Shown piece after piece: positions 1 through 10,084 of a stretch of DNA of 22,284 nt. The DNA is from Candidatus Brachythrix odensensis (GTDB taxonomy: Bacteria; Chloroflexota; Anaerolineae; J036; Brachytrichaceae), in contig JADKDT010000027.1 of assembly GCA_016714465.1 (NCBI GenBank), positions 1 through 22,284 of the forward strand, in the 5' to 3' direction. Each line of letters starts with the position of its first letter. The first letter of the stretch is position 1. Both the position numbers and the translations under genes were made by a program. The notes below the pieces were generated by a model, which saw only the letters and a program-made list of their open reading frames with translations, had not been told where the DNA came from and searched no databases.

Positions 1-529
1 GGACGGCCCACGTTTGCCGCCGATGGTGACGGCTTTGACAGGCTTCTCGAGCAACCCGCCACCCCAGCGCGTTCATCTTGGCGATGACGTTGCCGACATC
101 CTCGAGAGTGCAGCCTCGAGGCTGTGGAGCTTTCGCTATCCAGTCGGACGAGGCCCTTACCATCACATCTGGGAGGGTCTTGGTCCTTCGATGGCCGCGT
201 TGAACCGGGGAGCCGAAAACACCGTTGAGAGGTCCTCGACCACCGTCAAGTCAACGTTCTTGGCTGCCGCCCGCACTTTGCGTGACGAGATGTCCTTCTG
301 GGCGGCATGCGCCCGGGGTAGAAGCTCTTGGCAAGCCAGATCGTCAGCTTGCCCTCTCCGCTGCTGGCGCGGCTGAAGCTACAGGCGCGGCTGGTTTGGC
401 AGCCTGGGTATATTTTGGGAGCCGCGGGTAGTATTGCTGGCGCCGCGGGCGGTGTGGCGGGGCTCCGCAAGTTGCCAAAATGGCGGCTGCGACGAGCCCG
501 ATGGAGAGTATGCGAAATCGACCTGACAT
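1..529 (-). CDS. ABC-transporter substrate-binding lipoprotein, N-terminal part, frameshifted and cut by window edge
   Basis: The start is set by an AGGAGG ribosome site (complement of 535-540) five bases before an ATG at 529-527. The first residues, MSGRFRILSIGLVAAAILAT followed by Cys, form a signal peptide with a lipobox-like end, so the product should be lipid-anchored outside the membrane. A low-complexity Ala/Pro linker follows, then EGKLTIWLAKSFYP, a typical opening beta strand of family 1 (sugar/polar solute) binding proteins, then DPPDVMV and, near the window edge, KAVTIGGKR. These pieces lie in different frames, so at least three indels are present. The family captures a solute for an ABC importer; the permease genes would lie beyond base 1. 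The substrate cannot be told from this fragment. Confidence 0.72.
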
Positions 530-554
530 GGGTTCCTCCTGCGGTTACCGGATT

Positions 555-585
555 AAAATATTGTCGAAGAAGTTTACTTCAACAA
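555..585 (-). promoter_or_regulatory. Promoter with overlapping inverted repeat upstream of the binding-protein gene
   Basis: On the minus strand a TTGAAG (complement of 577-582) and a TATTTT (complement of 555-560) are 16 bases apart and resemble sigma-70 -35 and -10 boxes. Between and over them lies an inverted repeat: 561-569 (ttgtcgaag) and 577-585 (cttcaacaa) pair with one mismatch around a 7-base centre. The position suggests an operator for a local repressor of the transporter. This is inference from sequence shape only. Confidence 0.4.
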
Positions 586-631
586 AACCAGAATTGCGCA
601 ACGGGGGGTGTCTGGTACGATAAGGTTCTAT

Positions 632-1668
632 TTAGGAAAAGCCCCGGCAAAACCGGGGCTCTTCCTCAAAAAAGGGGAGATCGGTTCCGGGCTTACGAAA
701 GTCGTCGGCGTAAGAAAACAACGCTGGCGTGCCGCCGGTGTGCAGGAAGAGCACCGTTTGATCAGGCCGAAAGTGGCCCGCCCCGGATGTGGGCGATCAT
801 CGCGGCGGCGGCCTTGGCCGTAGACCGGATCGATCAGAATACCCTCGGTTTCCGCGAACAGCCGGACTGCCTCGAGACTGGCGGGGTGCTGATGCCGTAA
901 CCGGGGCCAATGAAGGCGTCATCGACCTCGAAGTCGGCTGGCGCCGCGGCGAGGCCTCATGCCCAAAATGCTTGCGCCTTCGCTGGCGATTCGCGCGGCT
1001 TCCGCCTGCATGTGGGGGTCGGACGGCTGGGGCTGACGCCCATCAAGGCAAGATCGAGGCCGTACAGGCGTGCGCCGGAGAGCATCCCCGCATGCGTGCC
1101 AGCCGAGCCCGATGAAAAAAGATTGCCGCCGGCGAGAGGGCCAACCTCGCGGCCTGACCTGCCAGCTCGCCCATCATCGCGGCATAGCCCATCGCGCCGA
1201 CAGCGGTCGAGCCGCCCACTGGGATGACATACGGCGTATTGCCCCTGGCCCGCTCGTCGGCGGCAACCCGCGCCAGCGTTTCGGCCTGCGCTTCCGCGCT
1301 GCAGCGCACAACCTCGGCCTTAAGCAGCGCATCCAGCAGGATATTGCCCTGAACTCTCATGATGGGAGGGCGTCCAAACCAATATAAACGCAGACCCACT
1401 TTGCAGGCGGCGGCGGCGGTCTTAGCGGCAATGATTACTTTGGGCGGCGCCGGTCGTGATCAGGACATTCGCCTTTTGGGCCAGCGCATCCGCGACCAGG
1501 AACTCAAGCTTGCGGGCTTTGTTTCCGCCGAACCAAGCAAGGCCGGTCATATCGTCGCGTTTGATGAAAACGCGTGGCCGCCCAGGGCGCGGGCCAGGTT
1601 GGGCGCCTCGTGGAGCGGGTGGGCAGAAAGGCGAGCGAAATACGAGGAAGTTGGTCGAGAATGGGCAT
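632..1668 (-). CDS. D-cysteine desulfhydrase / ACC deaminase family PLP enzyme, frameshifted
   Basis: The gene reads from an ATG at 1668 as MPILDQLPRISLAFLPT, the usual opening of this fold-type II PLP family. WFGGNKARKLEF follows (the Lys of this GGNK motif is the expected Schiff-base lysine), then TTGAAQSNHCR, GNILLDALLKAEVV, PYVIPVGGSTAVGAMGYA, EVDDAFIGPGYGIS, LFAETEGILIDPVYGQG and VLFLHTGGTPALFSY. These motifs are in family order but spread over three frames, so several single-base errors are present. Members break D-cysteine to pyruvate, sulfide and ammonia, or open 1-aminocyclopropane-1-carboxylate; sequence alone does not separate the two. The frame read here runs through the terminator to a stop at 632-634; the real stop is probably near 660-680, hidden by an indel in the T-run. 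The length of about 345 codons is normal for the family. Confidence 0.85.
638..660 (-). terminator. Rho-independent terminator of the PLP-enzyme gene
   Basis: The arms agccccgg (640-647) and ccggggct (653-660) pair perfectly around a 5-base loop. Read on the minus strand the stem is followed by TTTTCC, the expected T-rich tail. It lies at the very end of the minus-strand gene and separates it from the binding-protein gene downstream. Confidence 0.75.
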
Positions 1669-1860
1669 GGCGGGTGTGTCGTGTTGGATTTGTCCGGGAT
1701 CTATCCGCAGATTACGGAGATTCTCGCAGATTTGGAACCGCGGCCATCTTGAATGTATCCGGCGCGCTTTGCGCCGGGAGACTCTCGAGGAATCCAATGT
1801 GCCGAGCGCGCGCTATATCTTCCGATCGCCAATCGGCCGCCATTCGCTGGAGGGACAACC
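1669..1860. other. Divergent intergenic region with a small hairpin and a dispersed-repeat-like stretch
   Basis: This lies between the minus-strand PLP-enzyme gene and the plus-strand PhyH gene and must hold both promoters, though I could not pick convincing boxes. It has a 7-bp hairpin (ccggcgc 1759-1765, gcgccgg 1771-1777) and a stretch at 1699-1733 in which ccgcagatta, gagattctcg and cagattt occur in succession. That stretch resembles the arms of the inverted repeat at 18190-18286, suggesting a dispersed repeat family. Confidence 0.4.
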
Positions 1861-2701
1861 ATGAATAGAACCAAGAACGGAACGCGCTGCTGGATGATCG
1901 GGACTGGTCCGCTCACCGGGGCGAGCAATTCGCAGCCTCGAGCTGGACGGGGTGCCTGGTCCTGCCGGCCTGCTGACGCCGATCACATTGCCCGACTGAA
2001 GGCGGAGACGGCCCAACTGAACACGGTCGGACTGGACTAAGCGTGAAGCAGCAAACCAAGGGCAGTGTGCAATTCATGGGCGGCGCGATCACTGATCTGA
2101 TTGCCCATGGACCGACCGTCGGCTTCTAAGTGAGCTCTTCGGCGATGACGTCGTTTTCATGACCTACGCCTATGCCCGCTCGGAGCCCGGCCCAGGGGAT
2201 CGCTTTCACCGATGGCAGCCCTGGCTCGGCCATCTTTGGCTACGAAGGCAGCTGCCCCGGCTGGTGCGTGTGCCGTACCTCACCTCGATGACCTGACCGA
2301 GGAGGTTTCGCCGTTCCGGGTGGTGCCCGCGCTCGCACCTGTCCTTCCACGCCGACAATAACCCTTACAAACGTTATGCCGCTCATCCCGACGAGGTCAT
2401 GGTCACGGCCAAAGCAGGCTCGGCCGTGCTTCTGAACCACAAATGCTGGCACGGCAACTTCCCGAACGTGGGCGACAGATACCGTGAGATGCTCGCCATT
2501 GCGTATCGGCCGGGCTGGGCGGGACCGGTGGAGGAGAAGATCGCGGCCTGGAACCCGGATGACGTGGAGAAGCTCCCATCTGCCGTGCGCCCGTTCTTCA
2601 TCGACCGGAACACCCGCAAGTGGGGTTCGCGGGGTGAAACAAACCGGCCCATGGCCAGCGACGCGCCCGGAATCAGCCCGGGCCGCTGGGATAAACCGTA
2701 A
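1861..2701 (+). CDS. Phytanoyl-CoA dioxygenase (PhyH) family protein, frameshifted
   Basis: A GGAGGG site sits six bases before the ATG at 1861. Recovered pieces across frames are MNRTKNGTR, DHIARLKAETAQLNTVGLD, VKQQTKGSVQFMGGAITDL, LFGDDVVFMTYAYARSEPG, SAIFGYEGSCP, DDLTEEVSPFRVVP and SHLSFHADNNPYKRYAAHPD. The end is a clean stretch from 2399 holding VLLNHKCWHGNFPN and REMLAIAYRPGW. The WHG histidine is the expected distal iron ligand and the Arg of REML the expected 2-oxoglutarate contact. The first HxD iron motif falls in a damaged stretch near 2200 and is only partly readable. The family consists of cytosolic Fe(II)/2-oxoglutarate oxygenases that hydroxylate varied small molecules; the substrate is unknown here. 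At about 280 codons the length is typical. A long hairpin follows at once. Confidence 0.82.
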
Positions 2702-2709
2702 AGAAGATC

Positions 2710-2758
2710 TCCGGAAACGAGTCCCCCCGGGCGCAGCCCGGGGGGACTCGTTTCCGGA
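2710..2758. terminator. Long perfect hairpin, 23-bp arms and 3-base loop
   Basis: The segments 2710-2732 and 2736-2758 are exact reverse complements with loop gca at 2733-2735. It begins nine bases after the PhyH stop and ends 21 bases before the next start. There is no strong T-run, but position and stability suit a transcription terminator or an mRNA 3'-end stabiliser. It shares arm length and loop size with the hairpin at 19387-19435. Confidence 0.65.
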
Positions 2759-2779
2759 ATTGGTGCCACAATACCCGCC

Positions 2780-4284
2780 GTGCACGAAACACCGCTCTCC
2801 CGCCGCCGCATGGTCCTGATCACCGCAGGGATCATGCTCAGCCTGTTCCTCGCCTCGATGGAGTCGACGGTGGTGTCGACCGCCATGCCGACCATCGTCG
2901 GCAAGCTGGGCGGTCTGTCGATCTACAGTTGGGCGTTTGCCGCCTACATGATCACCTCGACGACGGCCACGCCAATCTATGGCAAGCTTTCCGACGTGTT
3001 CGGCCGCAGGCGGGTCTATGTGACGGCGACGGCCATCTTTCTGGCGGGGTCGCTGTTGTGCGGCCTGGCCAGCAGCATGGAGATGCTGGTCGCGTTCCGT
3101 GCCGTGCAGGGGGCTGGTGCGGGAGGGTTGCTCTCGCTGGCCTTCATCATGGTCGGCGAATATGTTCTCGGTCGAACAGCGCGCCCGCATACAGGGCCTG
3201 TTCAGCAGCGTATGGGGGGTCAGTTCCATCGTGGGACCGCTGCTTGGCGGCTTCATCGTCGACAAGGTCGCCTGGCAGTGGGTGTTCTTTCTAAACATCG
3301 TGCCGGGCATCATTGCCGCATCGATCGTGTGGCTTTCGTGGCGTGATCGCCCGCGCGCGGGCGAGCGCCCGAGGATCGATTTTGCCGGGGCCGGCATGTT
3401 GACCGTGGTCACAGTGACGCTGCTGATCGGCCTGCAGTCGATTGGCCAGCCGATCGGCTTGCTTCTGCTTGGCGTGGCGGTCGCGGGCGCGGTCGCGCTG
3501 CTGCGGATCGAACGCCGGGCGGCCAATCCGATACTGCCGGTCCCGCTGTTCAGGCGGCGCTTGTTTGCGGTGGCGTCGGCGCATGGCCTGCTGGCGGGCT
3601 GGGCGATGTTCGGCAGCCTGTCGTTTATCCCGTTGTTCGTGCAGGCCGTGCTGGGCACTTCGGCGACCGAGGCCGGCAGCACCCTGGCCCCGATGATGTT
3701 TGGCTGGGTGATCGCCAGCATGATCGGCAGCCGTCTGTTGCTCAGCCTGAATTTCCGTTTCCTCGCCATTCTCGGCATGAGCGTCCTGGTGGCGGGCACG
3801 CTGCTTCTATCGCTTTTCGCCAGCTCGCAGCTCAACATCATGATCTTCACGGCCATGATGGGCACCGGCATGGGCCTGTCGGTGCCGGCCTTTCTCATCG
3901 CCGTGCAGAGCAGCGTCCAACGGTTTGAGCTGGGCACAGCGACCTCGACCCTGCAATTCAGCCGCAGCATCGGCGGCGCGCTGGGGGTGAACGTGATGGG
4001 CGCCTGGCGGCAGGGCTGAATGGGCGCCTGATCGCGGCCGGCCCGGCCTAATGCGGTCCGGCTCAGGGACGCTTCTCGACCCGCTGTCCCGCGCCGGAGC
4101 GCCTGTAGATGCCGCCTTGAGGGGCGCGCTCGGAGGCGCATTGCAGGCCGTCTTTGTGATTGGCCTGGCCGCGGCGGTGCTCGGGTTGGCCATCACCGCG
4201 CTTTCGCCCAACGGCCGCGTCACCCAGATGGGCAAGACGCTCGCCGCGAAGTCCGGGGGGCCCGAAGTCCTCGGGCTTGAGTAA
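2780..4284 (+). CDS. MFS drug/metabolite exporter, DHA2 (EmrB/QacA-like) 14-TM family, frameshifted
   Basis: The frame opens with GTG at 2780 (MHETPLSRRRMVLITAG); an ATG at 2810 is an alternative start. TM1 contains LFLASMESTVVSTAMPTIVG, the DHA2 hallmark around the first helix. Motif A is GKLSDVFGRRRVYV in the loop between TM2 and TM3. The frame changes near 3165, after which GPLLGGFIVD and WQWVFFLNIVPG give motif C and the following loop. Many hydrophobic helices follow to 4018, and after another indel a final helix (AVFVIGLAAAVLGLAITAL) is in the frame ending at 4284. About 500 codons with 13-14 helices matches proton-driven exporters of this family. The next gene starts 5 bases later, so the two are probably co-transcribed. 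The exported compound is unknown. Confidence 0.88.
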
Positions 4285-4289
4285 CTCGG

Positions 4290-5309
4290 ATGTCCAACGA
4301 ACTTTCTCCGGGAACCGTCCTGATCCTGGGCCATGGCGATGTGCGCGCGCTGCTGACCATGCCCATGCATGCAGGCAATGGACGACGCCTGCGCTCCTGC
4401 GCGCGGCCGAGGCGGCCTGACCGCTGCGCCCGGTGATGTGGTTGCCCGAGGGTTCGGCGCGCTGGGGATGATGCCGCCCACTCGGCCGCCCTGGATCGCT
4501 TCGGAGTCAAGGTCGTCAGCGTCTTCCCGAGCAACCATGGCACGCCCTACGACGCGCACCAGGGAACGGTCATGTTGTTTGAGGCCAAACATGGCCGTTT
4601 GCTGGCGCTGATGGACGCCACCGAGATCACCGCGATTCGCACGGCCGCCGTCAGCGGCGTGGCCACCCAAACGCTGGCGAATCCAGATGCTGGCGATCTG
4701 GCCATCCTGGGCAGCGGCACCCAGGCCCACACCCACTTGCAGGCGATGGCCCAGGCCCGGACATTGCGTCGGGTGCGGGTGTGGAGCCGCAGCCCCGCCA
4801 ACGCGCGGGCCTTCGCCGAGCGCGAGGCCAACACACTGCCGATCGCGATCGAGGTGTGCGACACGGCCCGAGAGGCGGTCACGGGCGCCGACCTGATCTG
4901 CACGACGACGTCCTCGCCCGAGCCGGTGCTGCTTGGTGACTGGCTGGCGCCGGGCGTGCACATCAATGCGGTGGGTTCGAGCGTTGCGCACGCGCGCGAG
5001 CTTGACGCGGCAGCCATGGCGCGCGGCCGGCTGTATGTGGATCGGCGCGAATCAACGCGCAATGAGTCGGGCGATTTCCTCATGGCCAAGCGCGAGGGCG
5101 CGCTGACGGACGCCCCAGTATCCCGGGCGAGTTGGGCGAGGTGTTGATTGGGTCGCGGCCGGGCGCGCATCGGCTGCCGATATTACGATTTCAAGTCACT
5201 TGGGATCGCGGTCGAGGATCTGGCCAGCGCGGCGTTTCTGTATCGGCGGGCGCTGGAGAGAGGGGCAGGGCAGCGGGTGGAAATGGGTGGCGTTCGGTCA
5301 GAAGAATGA
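4290..5309 (+). CDS. Ornithine cyclodeaminase / mu-crystallin family protein, frameshifted
   Basis: It starts with ATG at 4290, five bases after the MFS stop: MSNELSPGTVLILGHGDVRA. A damaged stretch (4360-4570) contains DRFGVKVVSVFPSNHGTPYD in another frame. From 4572 a clean stretch reads EITAIRTAAVSGVATQTLAN, then LAILGSGTQAHTHLQAM, the Rossmann NAD(P)-binding loop of the family, then GADLICTTTSSPEPVL and PGVHINAVGSS. After an indel near 5120, ELGEVLIGSRPG and FKSLGIAVEDLASAAFLY complete the fold up to the stop at 5307. Family members are cytosolic and include ornithine cyclodeaminase, ketimine reductases and alanine or opine-type dehydrogenases. The exact reaction cannot be assigned. Coupling to an exporter may mean the product or a related amine is exported. 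Confidence 0.85.
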
Positions 5310-5505
5310 AAGAGGTGACGTGCCCCGCTGATGGCTTCGTTTGGTGCTAGACTCATTCCATAGATATCGCTTCTGGCTGAGGCCGCTAGTCTTACAACTT
5401 CGAGCCCCAGTATGAAACAGCGTGACGTTCTGTGTTGGACGCTCGACATTTGTTGAGAGCCAGCGCAAGCGCTACAGCCGGTCCAACTGAAGCTGGGGCA
5501 TTCGA
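5310..5505. other. Intergenic region before the large secreted protein
   Basis: This 196-base gap should carry the promoter for the beta-helix gene. A TAGATA at about 5361 could be a -10 box, but no good -35 is at the right distance. A short palindrome agcgcaagcgct lies 40-50 bases before the start. No gene is supported. Confidence 0.25.
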
Positions 5506-8500
5506 ATGCGTTTCGTCAGATTTGGCTTGGGCCTGCGTGTTTGTGCAGCATTGTTTTCCTATCTCCTGTATTGGCTCGTGCGTCCGAAACTGGAGTCCTC
5601 TCGTGTATATGGCGCAGGAGAAGCTCGTTCTGGCGTGTCGGCGTTCGACACTCACGTCATTACGATCACGCTCATGGGATTTGCGCCAGACGTTATCAGC
5701 ATTTACACCGACGAGCCGTTGGTGGCGGAATCCTGCTTCGGCCACGGCGCGTCTCATCGGTGGAACACCCTACAAGGCGCATCTGCCGTGGATCCTTAGC
5801 GGGACAAGTGGGCAGGTTGGGAGCAGGCTCCAGTTCCAATGCGTTCGCTGAGGGACCTGTAAGCGTTTCGAACGCCCTCGGCGCCACGATTGCTCCTGGC
5901 GCCAGCTTCGTCTACACGTTCACAACGGTGGGCGACTATGACTACTACGCGTCTGAGTTATTAACTCGCACGGGCGCGTTACGGTGCTGCCACGACCCGA
6001 TGTGGAGATCAACAGTATTGGGGTGAGCCCGATGCCAGTCATGCTCAGTGGGACCGCCACGATTAGCGGTGATTCAGAATAGCGGACCGGGAGCGGCTGG
6101 GCCCTTCTGTGTTAGCTGGCAGGCGGCCCCGTGAGGATGCCTGGGCCTGGTGCGCCCTATAGGGACGTGGTTGATCGCAGGTTTGTCTGCGGGCCAGTCA
6201 ATCGAGCTCGGCGTCGCAGATGATGACCCAGCCTGGCGCATTCGGCCGCTGCTCGTCACGGCCGACTCAACGGAGACGCCCTGCCTGAAACCCATGAGAG
6301 CAACAACACGGGCCAAAAAGTGAAATCGGCGTGCTTGGCGCGATCCCATACTGCGGGAAACATCGCGGGCGACGTCACATGGGCCTGCGCCGTCTTTGTT
6401 GCCAACTTGCGACATCACGGTGCTGGACGGCGCCACCTTGACGGTGCGGAGCAGGGCTGTTGTGAAACCCGTTGATGGCCTAGGGCTTTTCATTTATGGT
6501 CGCTTGGACGCAATTAGGCACCGTGGACAAGCCTGTTGTGTTCACTTCATATCACACCGATGCTTATGGCGGAGACACGAACGATGACGGAAACTCCTCG
6601 GTTTCCCGCGGGAGGAGACTGGCTAACGATCCACGTCGCACCGACTGGCCGGGCCCATTTCGATCATGCCCTCATTCGCTATGGGGCGGTAGTCGGCGGA
6701 TATGCCGCGAATGTCGTGCGCAACGAAGGCGGGACGCTGCGGCTAGCCGACTCGCGGATCGAGTCCGGGCGAGCATGGGGATTTGGTGACAAGCGGGAGT
6801 AAGCTGAGCTATGGAAGCTGCGTCTTTGCAGAACAATGCGGGGACAGGGATCTCGACTTCATCCAGACCAACGGGGAACGACCGCCCGACCATCACAACA
6901 CGGCCTTCATCAGCAATGCCGGGTATGCGGTATTCCTGACGCCGAACCCGGCGACCTTACGGGTCGGGGATCCAGAACAACAGCGCGTAAGCAACACGAC
7001 CAATGGGATTGGCATTTGCGGCCAACTTCAACGGTGTCTCGAACCTGACCGGGAACGCGGGCATGGCTCTATGTCTTGTTGGCGGAAAGCAGCGTTACGG
7101 GCAATGCCAGCCTGACGATCGGGTGAAGGGGCGGGTGAATTCAAGTAAATTCTGACGCCGCACTGGTATGGCGAGGGGGATGCATCGGTGTGGCTGGCAC
7201 ATTGACGGCAACGGGGTCAGCGGAAACTCCGGTCATCTTCACCAGCCCCTGAAGGACGACGCCCACGGCGGGGACACGAACATGATGGCGGCCCCGTGAC
7301 AGTCCCCGCGGCGGGAAACTGGGCGCGATCCTGCACAGCGCGACGGCATGGCCACTTTCGAGCACACCCGTATCCGTTACGGCGGTGTTGGCTGGTATGG
7401 ATACGCTGGAAATGTCGCATATCTAGGGCGGACAGCGCGTCGAATTCGGATCGAGTCCGGGGCCAGCATGGGGATTCGGGTGACAAGCGGAAGTAAGCTG
7501 ACTGTGGAAAGCAGCGTCTTCCAGATCAATGCGGGAACGGGATTGATTCTATTCCAGACCGACGGGGCGACAGCCCCGCATCAGCGACACAGCCTTCATC
7601 AGCAATGCTGGGTATGCCGGTCTTCCTGACACTGAACCCGGCGATCTTTGACGGGTCGGGGATACAGAACAACAGCGCGTATAGCAACACGAGAGAGACC
7701 AATGGAATTTGGCGTGGCGGCCGACTGGCGGTGTCTCGAAGCTGACCAGGAACGCGGGCATGGCGTATGTCCTGTTGGCGGATAAGCAGCGTTACAAGCA
7801 ATGCCAGCCTGCGATCGGTGAAGGGGCAGTGGTGAAGGTGATCCTGACGCCGCACTGGTATGGAGAGGGGGTTACATTGGCGTGGATGGAACGCTGACGG
7901 CAACGGGTCGGCCGCAAACTCCCGATGTTCACCTAGCCTGGAAGGACTGACGCCTACGGGGGGGACACGAACGACGGTGGCGCGCCACGACAGCCCCCGC
8001 AGCGGGAGACTGGGGGCGCGATCATCGGCGCGACGGGCATGGCCTCTATTGATCAACACACCCGCATCCACTTCGGCGGTGTGTGGCTGGTATGGATACT
8101 CTGGGAATGATGCGCGTGACGAGGGCGGAACCCCCGCATGGTGGCCAACTCGCGGATCGAGTTCGGGGCGAGCATCCGGGGATCCGGGTGACAAGCGGCT
8201 GCAAGCTGACAGTGGAAAGCAGCGTCATCCAGAACAACGCGGGGGAATGGGATTGACTTCACCAGACGGAGGGAGGCGACAGCCCCGGTCATCAGCGAAC
8301 TGGCCTTCATCAGCAATGCCGGGTATGCGGTCTTCTTCACTTTCTGAACTGGCGATCTTCGACGGGTCGGGGATGCAGAACAACAGCGCGTACAGCTAAC
8401 AGACCAATGGGCGGGATTAGGTATGGCGCCAGCCAAGGGTGCCCTCCGAAGCTGACAGGAATCCGGGCATGGCGTATGTCCTGTTGGCGGATAGCAACGT

Positions 8501-9232
8501 TACCAGCAATGCCAGCCTGATTGGCGAAGGGGCGGTGGTGAAGGTGATTCTGACGTCGCATTTGTATGGAGAGGGCGGATACACCGGTTGTGGATGGAAC
8601 TGACAGCGCGGGATCGGCCGCAGGAACCCGATTATCATCACCGGCCTGAAGGATGACGCGGACGGGGAGACACACGAACAACGATGGCGGCGCGACAGCC
8701 CCCGCTGCGGGAGACTGGGGCGCCATCCACATCGGCCGCGACGGGCAAGGCCACTTTCGATCACACCCGCATCCGCTTCGGTGGAATCCAGGCTAGTGTG
8801 GATATCCGTCGAACTCAATCAGAAATGAGGGCGGTGTGCGCCACTATGACCTACGCGACGGTCGAGTCCAGCATTGGTATCGGACCAGCCTGAACGGCAG
8901 AACCTGTCTGTGACGAACAGCACCTTCGCGCACAACGACACTGGCATTTCGCTTGGCACGAGCGCCAGCGCCCCAGTTCTTGACCAAGTCGTCTTCAGTT
9001 CCAACACCGTGGGCCCGTTTGTCGCCGGAGTATCCCGCCGATCCTGACATCGTGCGCGCTTTGTGGGAAACACGAGTTACGGTGGCGAACAATCTCATGC
9101 TCAGTCGAGTCAATGCCGTCAACAGTTGGTGGGCACCGGTAGGGGCCGACTCATGGCACAAATCCGGGAGGTATGGGCGACAGAGTCTCTGATGGCGTAG
9201 ATTACAGTCCGTGGTTGTCCGCTCAGCCCTAG
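5506..9232 (+). CDS. Large secreted cupredoxin-CARDB-beta-helix repeat protein, heavily frameshifted
   Basis: The start MRFVRFGLGLRVCAALF begins a signal peptide that continues after a frame change as LSPVLARA. Next is a plastocyanin-like domain (VITITLMGFAPDVISIYTDE, later FVYTFTTVGDYDYYASEL), then a CARDB-like Ig-fold module (PDVEINSIGVSPMPVMLSG, TATISGVIQNSGPGAAGPF). From about 6400 it becomes a right-handed beta-helix: DITVLDGATLTVRS, then four units with VVFTSYHTDAYGGDTNDDG, FDHALIRYGA, GGTLRLADSRIESG, VTSGSKLTVESSVF, DTAFISNAGYAVFL and related strings. It ends with NWWG-like residues and GVDYSPWLSAQP before TAG at 9230. About 1240 codons with many indels. It is closely related to the gene at 21157. 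It is probably an extracellular or surface protein; its binding target is unknown. Domain calls come from motif recognition. Confidence 0.75.
6496..8930 (+). repeat. Four tandem coding repeats of about 700 bp inside the beta-helix gene
   Basis: The anchor ggcggRgacacgaac and its variants occur at 6568, 7267, 7958 and 8662, giving periods of 699, 691 and 704 bases. A second anchor, ctgacgccgcactggtatgg, occurs near 7152 and 7848, with a diverged copy (ctgacgtcgcatttgtatgg) near 8550. Each unit encodes about 233 residues: a GGDTNxDG loop, several beta-helix rungs, then SNAGYAVFL and NASLTIGEGA segments. The last unit is shortened and merges into the C-terminal cap. The units remain similar enough to suggest recent expansion or homogenisation. 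Confidence 0.8.
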
Positions 9233-9373
9233 GTGGCATCACCGAAGACGCGCTCGTCGCGGCGCCAAGTTGGAAGCCCCAGCCCTGAGCGACTTCCGCG
9301 CGCCAATGAACGCGCAAGCCTCCTCAGGCTGGGTTGGTGGTGGTCGCTTGTCTGTGCGAAGCAGCGGCTTGCG

Positions 9374-9830
9374 TCAGTCGTATGTGGCTGCAGATCCCAG
9401 TGCGCGAAACCAGGCCAGGCAATCTCCGGGGGTGCCGATGGGAAATTCCAGCGCGCGCCGCAGCGCCAGATTGCTCAAGAAATGCTCGCGGTCCAGTGTC
9501 ACGAGATAACCCACGCCGGCGTCCACCGCGCCAGCCAGAACAACGGCGTCCTTTGCATGGCCGACGAGCCGTTGCAGCTTTCCGCGTGCTCTTGATCGAG
9601 GGTGGTTGGACCAGCTCGATCCGAATCCGGGCCAGCCAGGCGGACACCACGGGCAGCTGGAGGAATCTTCTGCCGCAGCACCGCGTCGAGCTCGGCCAGC
9701 ACGTCCTGGCCGCACCAAAGTTGCAGCGCCTGCGCTCTCCCAGGGCAAACAACGCGCGGGCGCCGCCGGAATCGGAGAGCAACCCGGCGATCAGGGCGCT
9801 GGTATCGAGAAAGACATCAGGCAGGTTCAT
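9374..9830 (-). CDS. PIN-domain ribonuclease toxin (VapC-like), frameshifted
   Basis: It reads from ATG at 9830 as MNLPDVFLDTSALIAGLLSD with GGARALFALGE next; the Asp of FLDTS is the first PIN acidic residue. In shifted frames come DVLAELDAVLRQK (conserved Glu), then HAKDAVVLAGAVDAGVGYLV and TLDREHFL, supplying the remaining Asp residues of the metal-binding quartet. The stop is at 9374-9376. About 152 codons is normal for a PIN toxin. The preceding gene is an AbrB-type DNA-binding protein whose corrected end overlaps this start, the usual antitoxin-toxin order. The family cleaves RNA, often tRNA or rRNA; the target here is unknown. Confidence 0.78.
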
Positions 9831-10078
9831 TGCGGCGCCTGGAGTCGTCATCGCGCACCCTCGCGCAAGTTTCAGCATGCTCTCCAGCGTCTCGCCCTGG
9901 GACTCGAGCTGTTCACGGATCTGATCCGCAAGACGGTCGGCGCTGAGCGGCCCGGGAACGAGCATGAGCCGCCTCTCCAAGGTCGATGACGCTGTGGGGC
10001 CGGCTTGATGGCTGGTCGCGCAAGGCTTTGGGCAGGGTGATCCTGACCCCGCTCGACGATCTGGACTGTTGGCTGCAT
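9817..10078 (-). CDS. AbrB/SpoVT-family antitoxin, frameshifted
   Basis: It starts MQPTVQIVERG at 10078; after one base change the sequence reads VRITLPKALRDQ, then SVIDL and RRLMLVPGPLSADRLADQI, the swapped-hairpin AbrB pattern. The C-terminal part is REQLESQGETLESMLKLAR, a helical tail that would bind the toxin. A single indel near 9860 would give a stop at 9819-9817, overlapping the PIN start; without it the frame fuses to the toxin. Antitoxins of this type neutralise the partner toxin and repress their own promoter, which fits the inverted repeat directly upstream. Confidence 0.68.
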
Positions 10079-10084
10079 GCTTTC

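Noticed and set aside
2240..4141. A 633-codon minus-strand open frame
   Set aside because: It lies opposite the PhyH and MFS genes, which have recognisable motifs on the plus strand. Its translation is Arg/Pro/His-rich with no domain, as expected for the antisense of GC-rich genes.
3807..4991. A 394-codon minus-strand open frame
   Set aside because: It is antisense to the end of the exporter and to the ornithine cyclodeaminase-family gene, with low-complexity composition.
6496..8930. A CRISPR array or insertion sequences as the source of repetition
   Set aside because: The repeat period is about 700 bases and each unit codes for beta-helix rungs; no short spacers, transposase or terminal inverted repeats are present.
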